Assembly: GCA_036874045.1 (NCBI GenBank)
Contig: CM072342.1
Span: 4,610,501 to 4,674,500, forward strand
Reading direction: 5' to 3'
Origin: Cymodocea nodosa
Taxonomy: Eukaryota; Streptophyta; Magnoliopsida; Alismatales; Cymodoceaceae
Length of the DNA: 64,000 bases
Part shown: piece by piece, positions 12,501 through 23,500 of the stretch
Layout of the letters: each line of letters begins with the position of its first letter
How positions within the stretch are numbered: position 1 is the first letter of the stretch
Notes under the pieces: generated by a model
What the model saw: only the letters and a program-made list of their open reading frames with translations
Told to the model about the DNA's origin: nothing
The model's database searches: none
Translations under genes and position numbers: made by a program

Positions 12501-12563
12501 TGCGTGCGCCGCCCATGTCCGGAGGTCGGTCGGGTGTGGACACGAAGGGGGAGACACCGGATC

Positions 12564-12608
12564 ATGGCGGAGCTGAAGCGTTTTGAGCGGGAGGCCGGGT
12601 GCCTGCAG
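12564..12608 (+). CDS. Possible orphan first exon (MAELKRFEREAGCLQ)
   Basis: A GC-rich island at about 12290-12610 contains an ATG in good context (ATCATGG). It opens 15 codons, MAELKRFEREAGCLQ, ending exactly at CTGCAG|GTATCAC, a good plant donor site; T-rich intron-like sequence follows. This has the look of a nuclear first exon with its GC-rich leader. I do not recognise the protein. The next candidate coding patch is an open stretch at about 13457-13627, reading 'ITFDMSIRQLYDFAKWAYKL' in part, but I cannot show that the two belong together. A tandem duplication lies between them. It could be a truncated gene or a non-coding transcript. Confidence 0.3.
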
Positions 12609-12990
12609 GTATCACTCTTTCCTCCTATTCAACTTTGCACTTTTGGTTCCCTCAGGTTGTTTTGTTCATGTCTCACCTTCTTTGGTTGTAAACCCTAAAT
12701 GTCACGAAATCGTGTGCTAGCAGCGGCTTGTTAGTTCTAATGGTGGGGTGCGATTTTTGGAATGTTCAAGTTTTCTTCGAACTTACCATCCTAAGGAGAA
12801 AAAAGGGTGACAGCTTAACTAAAATCAATTCATAATAAGCGCTACGTCTAATTTCACATAAAGTTAGGTTCTATTACATTTCCTCAATGTAATTTTTTAT
12901 ATCTTTTATGCGCATAAGTGATCTACAACGAAAATCAACTTTAATATCAAATGAAAGTTTAATTCAAAATTAATTACTAATGTATGGTGT

Positions 12991-13385
12991 GTACAAGTAA
13001 TGCCGTATAAGGTTAGATTTTATTTCTTTTGTACTGTTACAGGTCTTTGTTTCAGATAACAGTGCACATAGGAACAAAATACGTAAGATGTGATTCTGTC
13101 GAGTGTCATCAAAGATATTGGTCGTTTCACTTACCGATAATAGGATGATTGGTGTTTCTTGGATATTTTTGGGTGTCACGATATCTTTGTCTACAAGTAA
13201 TTTCATATAAGGTTAGATTTTATTTCTTTTATACTATTACAGGTCTTTTTCTCAGATAACAGTGCACATAAGAACAAAATACATAAGATGTGATTCTGTC
13301 GAGTGTCATCAACGATATTGGTCGTTTCACTTACCGTAATAGGATGATTGGTGTTTCTTGGATATTTTTGGGTGTCACAATATCA
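12991..13385. repeat. Two-copy tandem duplication, 200-bp period
   Basis: Unit 1 (about 12991-13186) and unit 2 (about 13191-13385) are nearly identical. Both contain 'ATAAGGTTAGATTTTATTTC', 'CAGATAACAGTGCACATA', 'GATTCTGTCGAGTGTCATCA' and 'TTGGTGTTTCTTGGATATTT'. Differences are a handful of substitutions (for example GTACTGTT against ATACTATT) and a one-base deletion (TTACCGATAAT against TTACCGTAAT). The low divergence indicates a fairly recent duplication. Confidence 0.85.
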
Positions 13386-13639
13386 AAGGATTGCTCAAAA
13401 ATTAGATAGAAAGCGTGGTTACCGGAATTAGATGCTTAAGTTGAATGAGACAGTGAGCGCTGGCAGGACCTGTCTTTGGCAGAAGGATCACTTTTGACAT
13501 GTCCATTAGGCAATTGTATGACTTTGCCAAATGGGCTTACAAGCTTCAAGGCCTCCTGGTTGTCTCAGATGAAGACATTATTAAGATACAAAACTTCCAA
13601 TGTGAGATTTTTAACCTAATCCCTAATTAAGGATCTATT

Positions 13640-14809
13640 TATTACCTTATTTGCTCTAATGGTTTTGTTGATTAAATCCATATTCAAGGAAGTCAAGCCG
13701 CTACAAGTAATGATCCTAGAATTTAGTTTATGGCTTGTAATGGAATTCTTTCTGTAATGCACTAATACTTACTACTTAGATTGACCATGTGAGCCCATCT
13801 CAAAGTCAGATTGCAGCACATGGAGGAGAGCCGTGGTGTAACAAGAGTCATGGCACCCTTACTATTATTGCATTGGACGATCAAATCTCCCCTGAAGTAC
13901 ATACAACTTGGTCAAAAGAGCTAAGTGACCTCCCTTAATAGAAAATGGGATGCACATATCTCAGGCCTTAAACATCAATATTACACTGTCCAACACAAGT
14001 AAGAGAAACTCCAGCGAGAAATGTCGATGGTCGACAGAGCCATCGAATTTTACAAGCAAACCAGCGAGATGGGCTAATGACATTTTTCCACCTTCCAGTC
14101 AACTCTGGATCGTGACCGACGAGTTTCGCCAGCTAATAGAAAGCAAAATGAATAATATGGGTACCACTGACTAAAACTAAATGCTGTCAAAAGAGACATC
14201 TCAGAATATCTAATTGCCCTCGTAGATCATGAAATGGAGCAAAAGAAATAAGTTAGTCGGATAGAAGATGGAAAAGAAGGATGTTTGACATTTGAATTTT
14301 TGTTCAAAATTTTTTCTATTCCACTTCAATTGTATAGGATAAACTCTGCATGATTGATGCTCTACTTATTTCATTGGCATGGCCGAAACAATAGGAAGGA
14401 CTTCACTGGAATCACCCCTCGACTACACCAACCTCCTCTTCTTTCAACCCAACTTATTTATTAGCTACGCTTCACAGATGATGAATCTTGTATCAAACGA
14501 AAATTAAGGTAAGGTGATAGGTACGGTCAAATTGGTGAGAGAATCACTGTGATATATGGAGATCACAATTTTATAACTATAGGTTTCAATGAGACAATTC
14601 CACTTTACAAATTTGTAAAGAGCTATTTCCGTCAGAGAAAATGGTAAAAATTACGAAATCATAAAAAAGTACCAATGTGAGTGTACCGAAGTGATCACGG
14701 TATGGAATGTGTGATAAACAGAGAGTAGGTTCAACGTTCAAAGTATAGCCACAAATTTGGAAGGCAGGCGGTTACCATTGCTAGGTGAAATTGCAAAGCA
14801 GTTTCGTTC
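13640..14809. other. Spacer and probable S6K 3' UTR
   Basis: The part nearest 14810 should hold the 3' UTR of the minus-strand S6 kinase. The remainder shows no recognisable coding sequence; a 74-codon open frame near 13950-14174 has no family-like features. Confidence 0.4.
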
Positions 14810-17800
14810 TCAGGGTCGTAAAGGTGAAGGCCTCACATAGCTGAATCCGACAATGTTGCAAGCTCCAACGGGGCTGCCAACCGGAGAATCCGACAGTGGC
14901 ATGTTGGTCCACTTCTCCTCAAAGTTGGCAACGCACAGCTGTCCTGCAACATTGGGTCGAAAACTCGGTTGTACTTCCCTGATTTCGAGCTTCCTCCAAT
15001 TGATAGATTTGAACCATTTGTGATTTTTGATGTCTTTACTTCCACCAGGTCCACTTCCAAGGCGTTTGGATGCTTCCTTCTGAAGTAGCTGAAAGTATGC
15101 AATATGGCCACAAGTTCCTTGATATTGCAATGTACATACGTGGAAAGCTTAAAACAAATAGACAAAAAAAACCAACCGCGTACCCCTTTCAGTAGAGTGT
15201 GCGCTTCACCAGAGAGATAAGAAGGAAGCTTTATCTTGTCCTTTATGATCTTTTGCTGCATCTTCTGCCGGTTGCCCACGAAGGGTGGCTGTGAAAGTTC
15301 AACTCTATCACTTTGCAATTGCACAAAATAAAATGTTATTTTAACCTAAATGAGTTGAGACTTGAGAGTGGCAGGCACGACATAGAACTAGTGGAGACTT
15401 TTTGATCAAACGGGAAACAGCATTGAACTATAAAATTTTATATTAAATATCGATCAGTTTTAATATGGCATGAAAAAACTCTTCATGATTGAATTTTTAG
15501 TTAGTTAATTAGGTGGATGGTGCATTTATCAGAAGTGACTACATTAGAATAATTTGAAAAAATAAATACAGGTAATCCAAAAAAGTGACAGACATATTTG
15601 AGGGAAAGAAAACCGACCTTTCCGGTCAACATTTCAAACATAAGAATGCCAACGCTCCACCAGTCAGCCGCTTTATCATGGCCCTTCCCAAGAATTATCT
15701 CTGGCGCCATGTACTCTAGTGTTCCACACATGGAATTAGATCTAGTGTTTTCTTCAAATTGTTTTGCAAGGCCAAAGTCCGTCAACATAGCCTAATATTA
15801 AAGGATACTTTAGTGACTGGTTCTCAGAAAATAAAACTAGCAAAAAGTTAATAGGACTCTTACATGGCCATCAGCATCCAAAAGGATATTCTCAGGCTTA
15901 AGATCCCTGTGCATTATACCATTTGCATGAAGATGTGAAACAGCTGAGACAATTTCCGCAGTGTAAATTCGTGCAAGGTCCTCTCTGCAAGTAAAACCCA
16001 GACACTTTTGGTAATTTTCTATCAACTACATCTTTAAAGGTAGAAACATAATGTTGCAAATTAAAATACCTGAATAATCCATGATGGTAAAGCTGAAAGA
16101 ACAGATGTCCTCCATTCACAAAGTCAAGCACAAGGTACAGGCGGTACTTTGTCTACATGGGAAAGTGGAATTTCAGTCAGTAAAAATCCTAATGTAGCAA
16201 ATCACCTTGTGTAGTTTTTAACTTATGACTTTATGTCCTAACATATGGTGAATCAAATCTTGTTGAATTACAACAGCAATAATTTAAATCATAATCTCAT
16301 TATGTGAAGTCGGCCACATAAATCATTTTCTTCTATGTATTTCTATCTATGGTCAAATATTTAATTAAATTACATAAATTTAAATCTTTTCTCACAGTTT
16401 CCAACCAAGTAATTTCAAATCTTCCCCTCTTTTAATTTCTTTTACACTAATTAATTCTCCTCTTCTAACTGATACATTCCAATGGTCTCCTAAGGACACA
16501 ACCACACCAACTAAGTTGATTTTCTCTCATATTATCTTCAATTAGTACTTCTACTCTATTCTTAATAAAATTATTTTTTAGCTTATCTCTTATAGTATTG
16601 TCACTCATCCATCTAAGCATGCATATCTCAAAATTATTAATTTTTTGCATATAGTCATACTTAATAGTCTAATATTCTAAGCTATAAAATATAAGTAGGT
16701 GAACAACAAATTTATAAAACTTTCCTTTTAATTTTAAGGATAATTGGTATCATACTTGATTTAAGGGAGAGATTATAATCCATGTGGCACTCAAAAAATT
16801 GAAAATTTACATATAATTGTAATGACAACGGATGACTAAAACGAGGACTTAATGCAATGGTCAAATTACTCCATATAAGATAGAAGGTATGGGTTTGAAT
16901 CTTAGACGACAACCTATTTAAGCTCTTATTTGAGAAAAATGGCTTTTACAATAAAAGAGAAGATAGGAGACAATGTATTAAGACATTTAAACTTAATATG
17001 ACAAAAACCATACAACGTAAACCACATGTGAACTTTAAGATGAAACTTCTTTAAAATATCAGAATTATAAACCATAGACTTTACATGCTTCTCACCCATG
17101 GATAAACATGTCCTGAATTGATTTACCATATGAGAAAAAAATCAGCAACGTGAGAGTACCATTAAGAAAAACAAAAGGGCACAAGATAGAAATCATTATT
17201 AAGATGTGCAACAAAACTGATGCATCAAATACCTGAAATGAATATCTCAGCTGGACGATGAAAGGATGGTCAACTTTTGTTAGAATGTCTCTCTCGGCTT
17301 TCATGTACTCGGCATGGTTCTTCTCCATAATCTTATCCTTCCTCATAACTTTCATTGCATATATTTCTGAGGTGTCTTTCTTTCTCACTTGGAAAACTTT
17401 TCCAAATGCACCTTGACCAACTAGCTTCAGAACCTCAAAGTCATCAAGTCCCACCCCCCCATCCTTCTTTATTTCCACGCCATTATGGTAAGTCATCTTT
17501 GACGATTCATCAATTGACTGATTTTGAAATTCTAATCCAATCTCTTTTTGAATACAATCTTTGAGTTCCTCTAAACTATCCGACTCATGAATGTTCACTG
17601 TACTTAGTGTCAATGACTTCCTAACACATGCTGCAGGTCCAACCAACGAATGAGATCGATTTAGAATTACTACTGGGTCATCATAAACATTTCCTTTTGG
17701 ATTCAGTGCAGATACTGAATCCATCTCGTCATCCACTGGATTTACATCAAGTGAAGACTGATCTGGCATAGGACCAAAAACATCAGAGAAGTCCAGCTCC

Positions 17801-17910
17801 CTTTGCTCTGAAGAAATTGAATCAGGGAGTACGACAGACAGCATCAACTGTTTGTGTAATGATTTATGAGCATCAATTTTATTCAATTGAGTAAGTTGAG
17901 AAGAAACCAT
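14810..17910 (-). CDS. S6K: Plant ribosomal protein S6 kinase (AGC kinase), 6 coding exons, 479 aa
   Basis: This is a TOR-pathway AGC kinase that phosphorylates ribosomal protein S6. Exons on the minus strand are 17233-17910, 16070-16152, 15864-15984, 15618-15791, 15184-15288 and 14810-15088; they sum to 480 codons with the stop. The protein starts MVSSQ, as I recall for Arabidopsis S6K. '[10 protein letters not shown]' (about 40-49) matches the N-terminal region said to carry the TOR-signalling motif. The kinase domain runs from about 158: loop GQGAFGKV (165-172), Lys187, HRDLKPEN with Asp281, DFG 299-301, and activation loop [13 protein letters not shown] with the PDK1-site serine at about 314. 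The AGC tail ends '[10 protein letters not shown]'. There the hydrophobic motif has Ile at the position of the usual first Phe, with Ser470 as the TOR-type site. The start was chosen by homology and context (AGAGATGG). The first coding intron carries RTE debris. Confidence 0.93.
16285..16700 (-). mobile_element. RTE-type LINE 3' fragment in S6K intron
   Basis: On the minus strand '[19 protein letters not shown]' and '[19 protein letters not shown]' followed by 'CVLRRPLE' correspond to the C-terminal conserved block of plant RTE reverse transcriptases ('EMRMLRWMCGxTRxDRIRN...VAPIxDKMRExRLRWFGHVxRRP'). The lower-coordinate end has the 3' untranslated tail shared with the remnant near 8315. It is 5'-truncated and lies within the S6K intron between 16153 and 17232, in the same orientation as the gene. 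Confidence 0.7.
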
Positions 17911-17971
17911 CTCTAACAATTTGAACTGCACTACAACCACAAGCAACAAACAGAAGATGGTCCCTCAACAA

Positions 17972-18175
17972 CTATGGCTGCCTTCCACCAAGAACATTTA
18001 AGAAACAAACTGATGATGATGTGCCCCTAACGATAGCCTTGAACAACTGGAAGTTTACTCGTGCAACTTGAGCTCCCAGAAACCCTGGGAGCACGCAGAC
18101 CAAAATCCAGAGGAAGTTATACTGGTTCCCCGCGTAACAGGAAACAGTTGATGTCACAGTGCTTGTAGAACTCAT
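17972..18175 (-). CDS. Upstream ORF (67 aa) in the predicted S6K leader
   Basis: This is an ATG-initiated ORF on the S6K strand: MSSTSTVTSTVSCYAG, then a hydrophobic stretch 'NFLWILVCVLPGFLGAQV', then 'ARVNFQLFKAIVRG', ending at TAG 61 bases before the S6K ATG. It lies in what looks like the second leader exon. That exon starts at about 18195, after a CTAAC branch-like site and an ATGCAG acceptor. If transcribed as predicted, ribosomes would meet this ORF first, which could reduce or regulate S6K translation. Conservation is unknown, and it may be a chance ORF. Confidence 0.35.
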   Translation of the reverse strand: MSSTSTVTSTVSCYAGNQYNFLWILVCVLPGFLGAQVARVNFQLFKAIVRGTSSSVCFLNVLGGRQP

Positions 18176-18960
18176 TAAGATCAAGTTGTCCAAAGCTGCA
18201 TTATATAGTTAGGGCGTAAGTCCTGATAGAATACAGCATGAGGCTCAAGTAGAATTTTGAGGTCGTTATTTATATATAAAATATGATGACCTGTACAATA
18301 CTATATGATAAAAAACTTTAGATACACATTAAAGAAGAAGAAAAAACTAGCGGGCGCAATGGCAACCTACCCTAGAAAATCATTGGCAGAGAAACAAAGT
18401 ATTCTGCTTACGAGATCTTGAGGACCAGACATAAAAGCTCTTAAAAGAAAAGAAATTGTTCTCATGAATAGGATCCGGTCCATTTCAAAAAAAGGACCGG
18501 ACACAAAATCCTTCGATAAAATTTTAACTAATGGAAACGAAAACTCTGAAAAATCAAACTACATTAATAGTTTGAAAATTAACGAAGTTATTCTCACACA
18601 GCCAAATCCATAAAGACACCACATAGACGGCAAAAAATGAAACAAATATTCGTTGCTATTGGCGGATGACAGCAGAAATCTCTAAAATAACTGAAAACTC
18701 GGCAGGTACAGGAAATCCCTAGTTCTTCCCCAATAGATACCCCCCCCCAAGAACAAATTAAAAAACATTACAGATTCCATTACGGAAAGGATTGGCACGT
18801 CAGCAGATTCGAGCGCAGAATCTACATGACAATCGATAATCTCGAATCCGTACCTTTGTTTTGTAGATGGAGAAACGGCGAAGGCCCAAGAACGAGGCGT
18901 TTGCATCCGTCCCTCAATCGATCTGTTCTGCCACAGACGTCCTTTTATTCCAGATCCACG
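18176..18960 (-). promoter_or_regulatory. Predicted S6K 5' leader with intron, and promoter region
   Basis: Minus-strand signals suggest a first leader exon ending at 18854 (AACAAAG|GTACGG), a leader intron at 18196-18853, and a second leader exon from 18195 down to the S6K start codon. The region around 18880-19010 is GC-richer, in keeping with a promoter and transcription start. These are splice-signal inferences only. Confidence 0.4.
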
Positions 18961-19014
18961 GTGTCGTCGGCTGTTCGTGGCGTACGCCCGTGTTATTTCG
19001 AAAGAGACCCCTAA

Positions 19015-20533
19015 AGAAATAAAAAATCATGTTTTGGACTTTGACAGCCTTGTAAATGCATTATATTACAACGTATCTCTTATCGTTTTATACTTGTGTT
19101 TGATGTCATCACGTAACGTTCATTCAAATAGATGTACTGAATTTTAACATGTAATATATAATCTTTGATTTGCCAGTAAAAAAAAAAAAACAGAAATAAT
19201 AAGGAACTGTTTTCTATCTTTACATCAAGAAAATTTGACAATAAAATTTTACTTCTAGCAGTTTTGATAAAAAAATGTACTTTATTTATTTTTTATAATT
19301 TAAGGTCAAAATCTTTTACCTTCATATTTTACCCTTCTCTATCCTTCTATTTAAACCCTTTATTTTATCTTCTTCTCTCCTCTTTCTTCCTCTTCTCTCT
19401 CCAATACCTGAAAACCCTTCTTTGCAATTCATTCGTATTGCAACCTTCCTTCAAATCCTCCTCTTATTGCAATATCTCACGTGACGTGAAATTAATTATT
19501 GCGTCTACCACTTCCCTTCTGCGGAGCGACGTCTTTTATCCTTCGATACAACCAACGCAAGTTTCTTTCCAGGGAAAACCTCCACTTTGCAAGTAACCAT
19601 CGTTGACTTTTTTTTGTTGAAAAATTAAAAGATTAATAGACTACAACTGAAAGAAACAAACAAACAATGAAGTGAAACGAAAGCAATAAACAATATCAAA
19701 AAGAGCCCACAAACTACGACCACAAAAAGAGCTTGAGAGATGAAGTAATGATAAAAAACTTATTTATCGCTTCTTCTACAACGTCAGCTTATTTTCTAAA
19801 CTCTAAATTAATACCGGCTTCACTACTAAAAGCATCATTGAATGAATGTAAAGGTATGTTGATCTCGCTTTGATCTGATCTCGTTAAACAGGTGATCTTC
19901 ACTGAGGAGGCTGAAGAGACCTAGGCCATCCATCACCAACAACGTGAAATGGTGGATTTGCCCTCATGAGAGAGGAGGGGGCTAGAACCCAGCCACTCCT
20001 TTGCCCACATGTTATATATGTTCAACATAATACACCCTTGGATTAGTTTCCGCGTGCATGGCGATGGGGGCAACATACGTTCAACTCAGTCATTTCCAAA
20101 TTACGCATGGCAGACTACCACAAGAAAGTGAAGTTGCTGTTAGGGTTGCTGGATTAAGTGGATTCGTAGGCATATCGAATCAAGCCTCACCAGAAAGTGT
20201 AGTCATTCGGGAAATATTTTATGATACAGCTCTTGTCCGTATGTACAGAGGAAATGCATCTCACCAGGTCTTACAACGGAGATTCTTGATCCCCAAAATT
20301 ATATACAACATGTAATTTGTCATAAATGCCAGTCTCTGGATTCGTTAGCTTCTACCGCACCCCAGCATCGCAGTCATCATTGTGTAACAATACAAAAAGC
20401 CCAAATCTTGAACCGTTCGCGGAGTTGCTTAAAATTTTACTATTCTGGAGGTCGATGCAGTTAAAGAACACCTGGTAAGCCGATCAACCGGAAAAAACTG
20501 CTGTGCAATAATTAGTTATTATCCAGATGATGA
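19015..20533. other. Intergenic spacer between S6K (5') and MED14 (3')
   Basis: This is AT-rich sequence with a pyrimidine-rich tract at about 19320-19410. Open frames of 110 codons (19264-19596) and 85 codons (20058-20315) lack any family-like motif, and I treat them as chance. The part next to 20533 should be the 3' UTR of MED14. Confidence 0.45.
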
Positions 20534-23500
20534 TCAAGGGGCAGAGGCAGAAGAAGAAACAGAAGCATCCCTAACTTGCTGCAAAAATGATTGTAGGGTT
20601 CGCTGCACGTTTTCAGCAACCACTTTTATGCGTCCTTGACCGATATCTCCAGAGGAGTTTGCATTCCCAACATCCACAGCTCTAGCAATCCTTTGCTTGC
20701 ATTTGTCCCACTCTTCCGGTCTTGACCAGCAAGCCTTTCCTCCATGGCTTCCGTCAATTCTGACAAGGGATATATGGATATTTTCACCAAATGAAAATTT
20801 CAACCTGACGGAAACACAGTGAGGTAACCAGGCAGCTCCCCCAGCTGCATTCACATGAGGTATAAGAGTAGAATCCAGAACAAAGTTCAGTGAAAATTCA
20901 ACTGAATTTTGGGCTCGATTATGGTGAATATTACTCTTCGATAATGATGAATTCTCTGCACTCTCATCCAAAACCATGCCAGAATGATTTTCTAAGCACA
21001 ACTCAACCCTAGCACGTTGGGCAGGGCCTACATCTCCAGTTTGAACTTGTGACAAACCTTTTTCCCAGGAAGTCAACTTTAAGAATTCCCGGAGGGCAGA
21101 GATGGGAAGTGTCAAAAGAGTTATAAAAGATGCAACTCGGGATGCATCATAGGGCTCCGAGGCAACACGACGGCTGAAGTAATCACATATTTCACTTATT
21201 TCATTGGAGACCAACTCTTCCTGGGTATTGCTTTGTGTTTGCTGCTGTTGTTGCTGTTGATGATGGAAACGTTTTACACTCAATACTTGCAGAAGAAGCT
21301 GCACTCTATGCACACTCACAGCAAAAACGTATCCCCTACAAAAGAATGCCATTGTGAGTCAACATCAATTCCATGTTAATTCTTAAAGAAATGCAAAATT
21401 GGAACAAGGGTGATTGACACGGCATTGGAACTTCTGACTTGAACACCTAGTTGCCGAGAACTAAGTAGATATTTATAAGTAGCAATATATAAAAAGAACG
21501 GGCAAGATATAAACAAATTATCAACCAAAAAGCATTAAATATACAAACAAACAAACAAAAAGGCAAACTGAATTTGATCTGAAAACAGAAGGCAGTATAA
21601 GTTTAATGAACATAGTTTTCATGCAAAAGTATTTTGACTTTTGATAAATTATTTGTTGTGTGAGATTAAACCACACAATCTTCTAAAAACAATTTCTCAT
21701 CCATACGATCTTTGAATCCTAGAAAATAACATCTCTACTCATGGACGGAAGCTATGTACTATATACTCTCCAGACAAAAAGAGAGGAATTTCATGTGCTG
21801 GTTTGTCTTAAAAGGAAGACTCGGGGATTGAGCATTGGGGCATGTCATAGAGCAGAGATGATGTAAGATAAGCCAGTATGTAAACAATATAACTTAAAAC
21901 AGAACTAGCATGTATTATTGTGCAATCATGAATAACCCACCCAATAAAAAAACGCAATGCTGGCTGCTCCTGATCCAAGTTCAAAAGTGCCCCCTCATTT
22001 TCCTTTAAGATTGAGCCAAGTATGTCTTTTAAAAGTTCAGGCAACTGTGCAAACAACCATAGTACTCCGAGGTACTTGAGAATGCCTCGCAGGACTTTTT
22101 TAAGAGCGGCAAGAGGCACCCATCCTCCACCATAACCACCATCATCCCCAAGTCCAATAAACGCAGTGTTCAGTTCACCCTTAACATGAACTGGTACACC
22201 TGCACTAGGAGAAATACGAGATGGTAGTCCAGACATACTTGCTAAACTTGAAGATGCCAGCATGGCATTTCCTACTCGGCTCAAGCCACCTGAACCTTGG
22301 CTTACAATTGCAGACCCTGGTCTGGATGTTCCAACACTAGCTGCAACACTAGCTCGGCTTCCATTAGCAACTGCTTGTACTACTGCTGATGTTGTGTTTG
22401 CATTGCTTGAACTCATTAGACCACCTGTATGCAAATTACCTGTGAAACTAGTTTCCAAAGCATTCAAACCCTGAGCAACATGCTCCATGATAAAAGGCCG
22501 AAATTGTGGGCATGGCAGTGAACCCCCAGCTGCAGGACCACCCTTGGGAGGTGTTGCTGGCTGCAACCAGACCTGATCTCCTGCAAAGCAGCGCATATCA
22601 ACAGCAAATTTCTTTCGGTAAATGATCCGTATCCAGTAAGGACCACGTAGCACAACAGATACATCAATTGGCAATAGTGAGCTCGGAACTATTCCAGGCC
22701 CACCCCTTCCAGCAGAAGATAACATGGCAGCACTGTGGATACTGTGTGGCCCAAGAGGGCTAGCAACACCACTAACTGCTGAACCAGAAGATGCATGCTG
22801 AATAATATTGTTTGATGAAGCATTTGGCAACATTCCTTGGCTCTGTGCAATACCATTCTGTTTAAGTGATGGGGAGAGGATAGAAGCAACAGGAGGGGGG
22901 ACCCTTGCAGGTCGTATTGCACTACCAAGAGAAAGTAAAGGTCCTGCAGTAAGACGAACACAGTCTAGAAAAGATGCCACTTCAGCCCCATTGATGAAAT
23001 CCTCCAAAAACTGCATAAATAAAATTCAATTAGAGAAATTCCAAAAGAAGAGCACCAAAGCTCTAAGAAAAAGAACTTTTCAGACATTATTATTGGGAAG
23101 GATCCATAGATTGTGTATCAGGCATGATTTGTATTCTCACACAAATATTTATTCTCATCTACTAAAACAAAGGCAAGTTTGACATGAACACATGAAAAGA
23201 TTACAAATTTTAAATAAGAGAAAGTGAGAAACTATGCAATGCACTGTCATTGGTGTAAATTAACAATGTATGAAGATATCCATAGAGTATAAATGCTTGA
23301 ACAGACAACAATCAAATTTGCACTAAAACAGAATACTTTTTGAACAAGGATAGGATGATCCTCATGGACTCCATTCCCACTACTATTCAAACAAGTACAA
23401 CAATAACTGTCATTATTTGCCTCTTGCTGCTACCACTTCTAGGGGCAGTGATATCGGTCAAAGGGCTGGGTTTGAATCTAGCCCATTCGTGACCCAACTT

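Noticed and set aside
13457-13627. Possible LRR or other exon around 'CMTLPNGLTSFKA' and 'ITFDMSIRQLYDFAKWAYKL'
   Set aside because: Two different frames give superficially protein-like strings. Neither has enough length, splice context or repeats to assign.
19264-19596. 110-codon plus-strand ORF
   Set aside because: It is a translation of a T- and C-rich tract (Phe, Ser and Leu runs) with no domain-like features.
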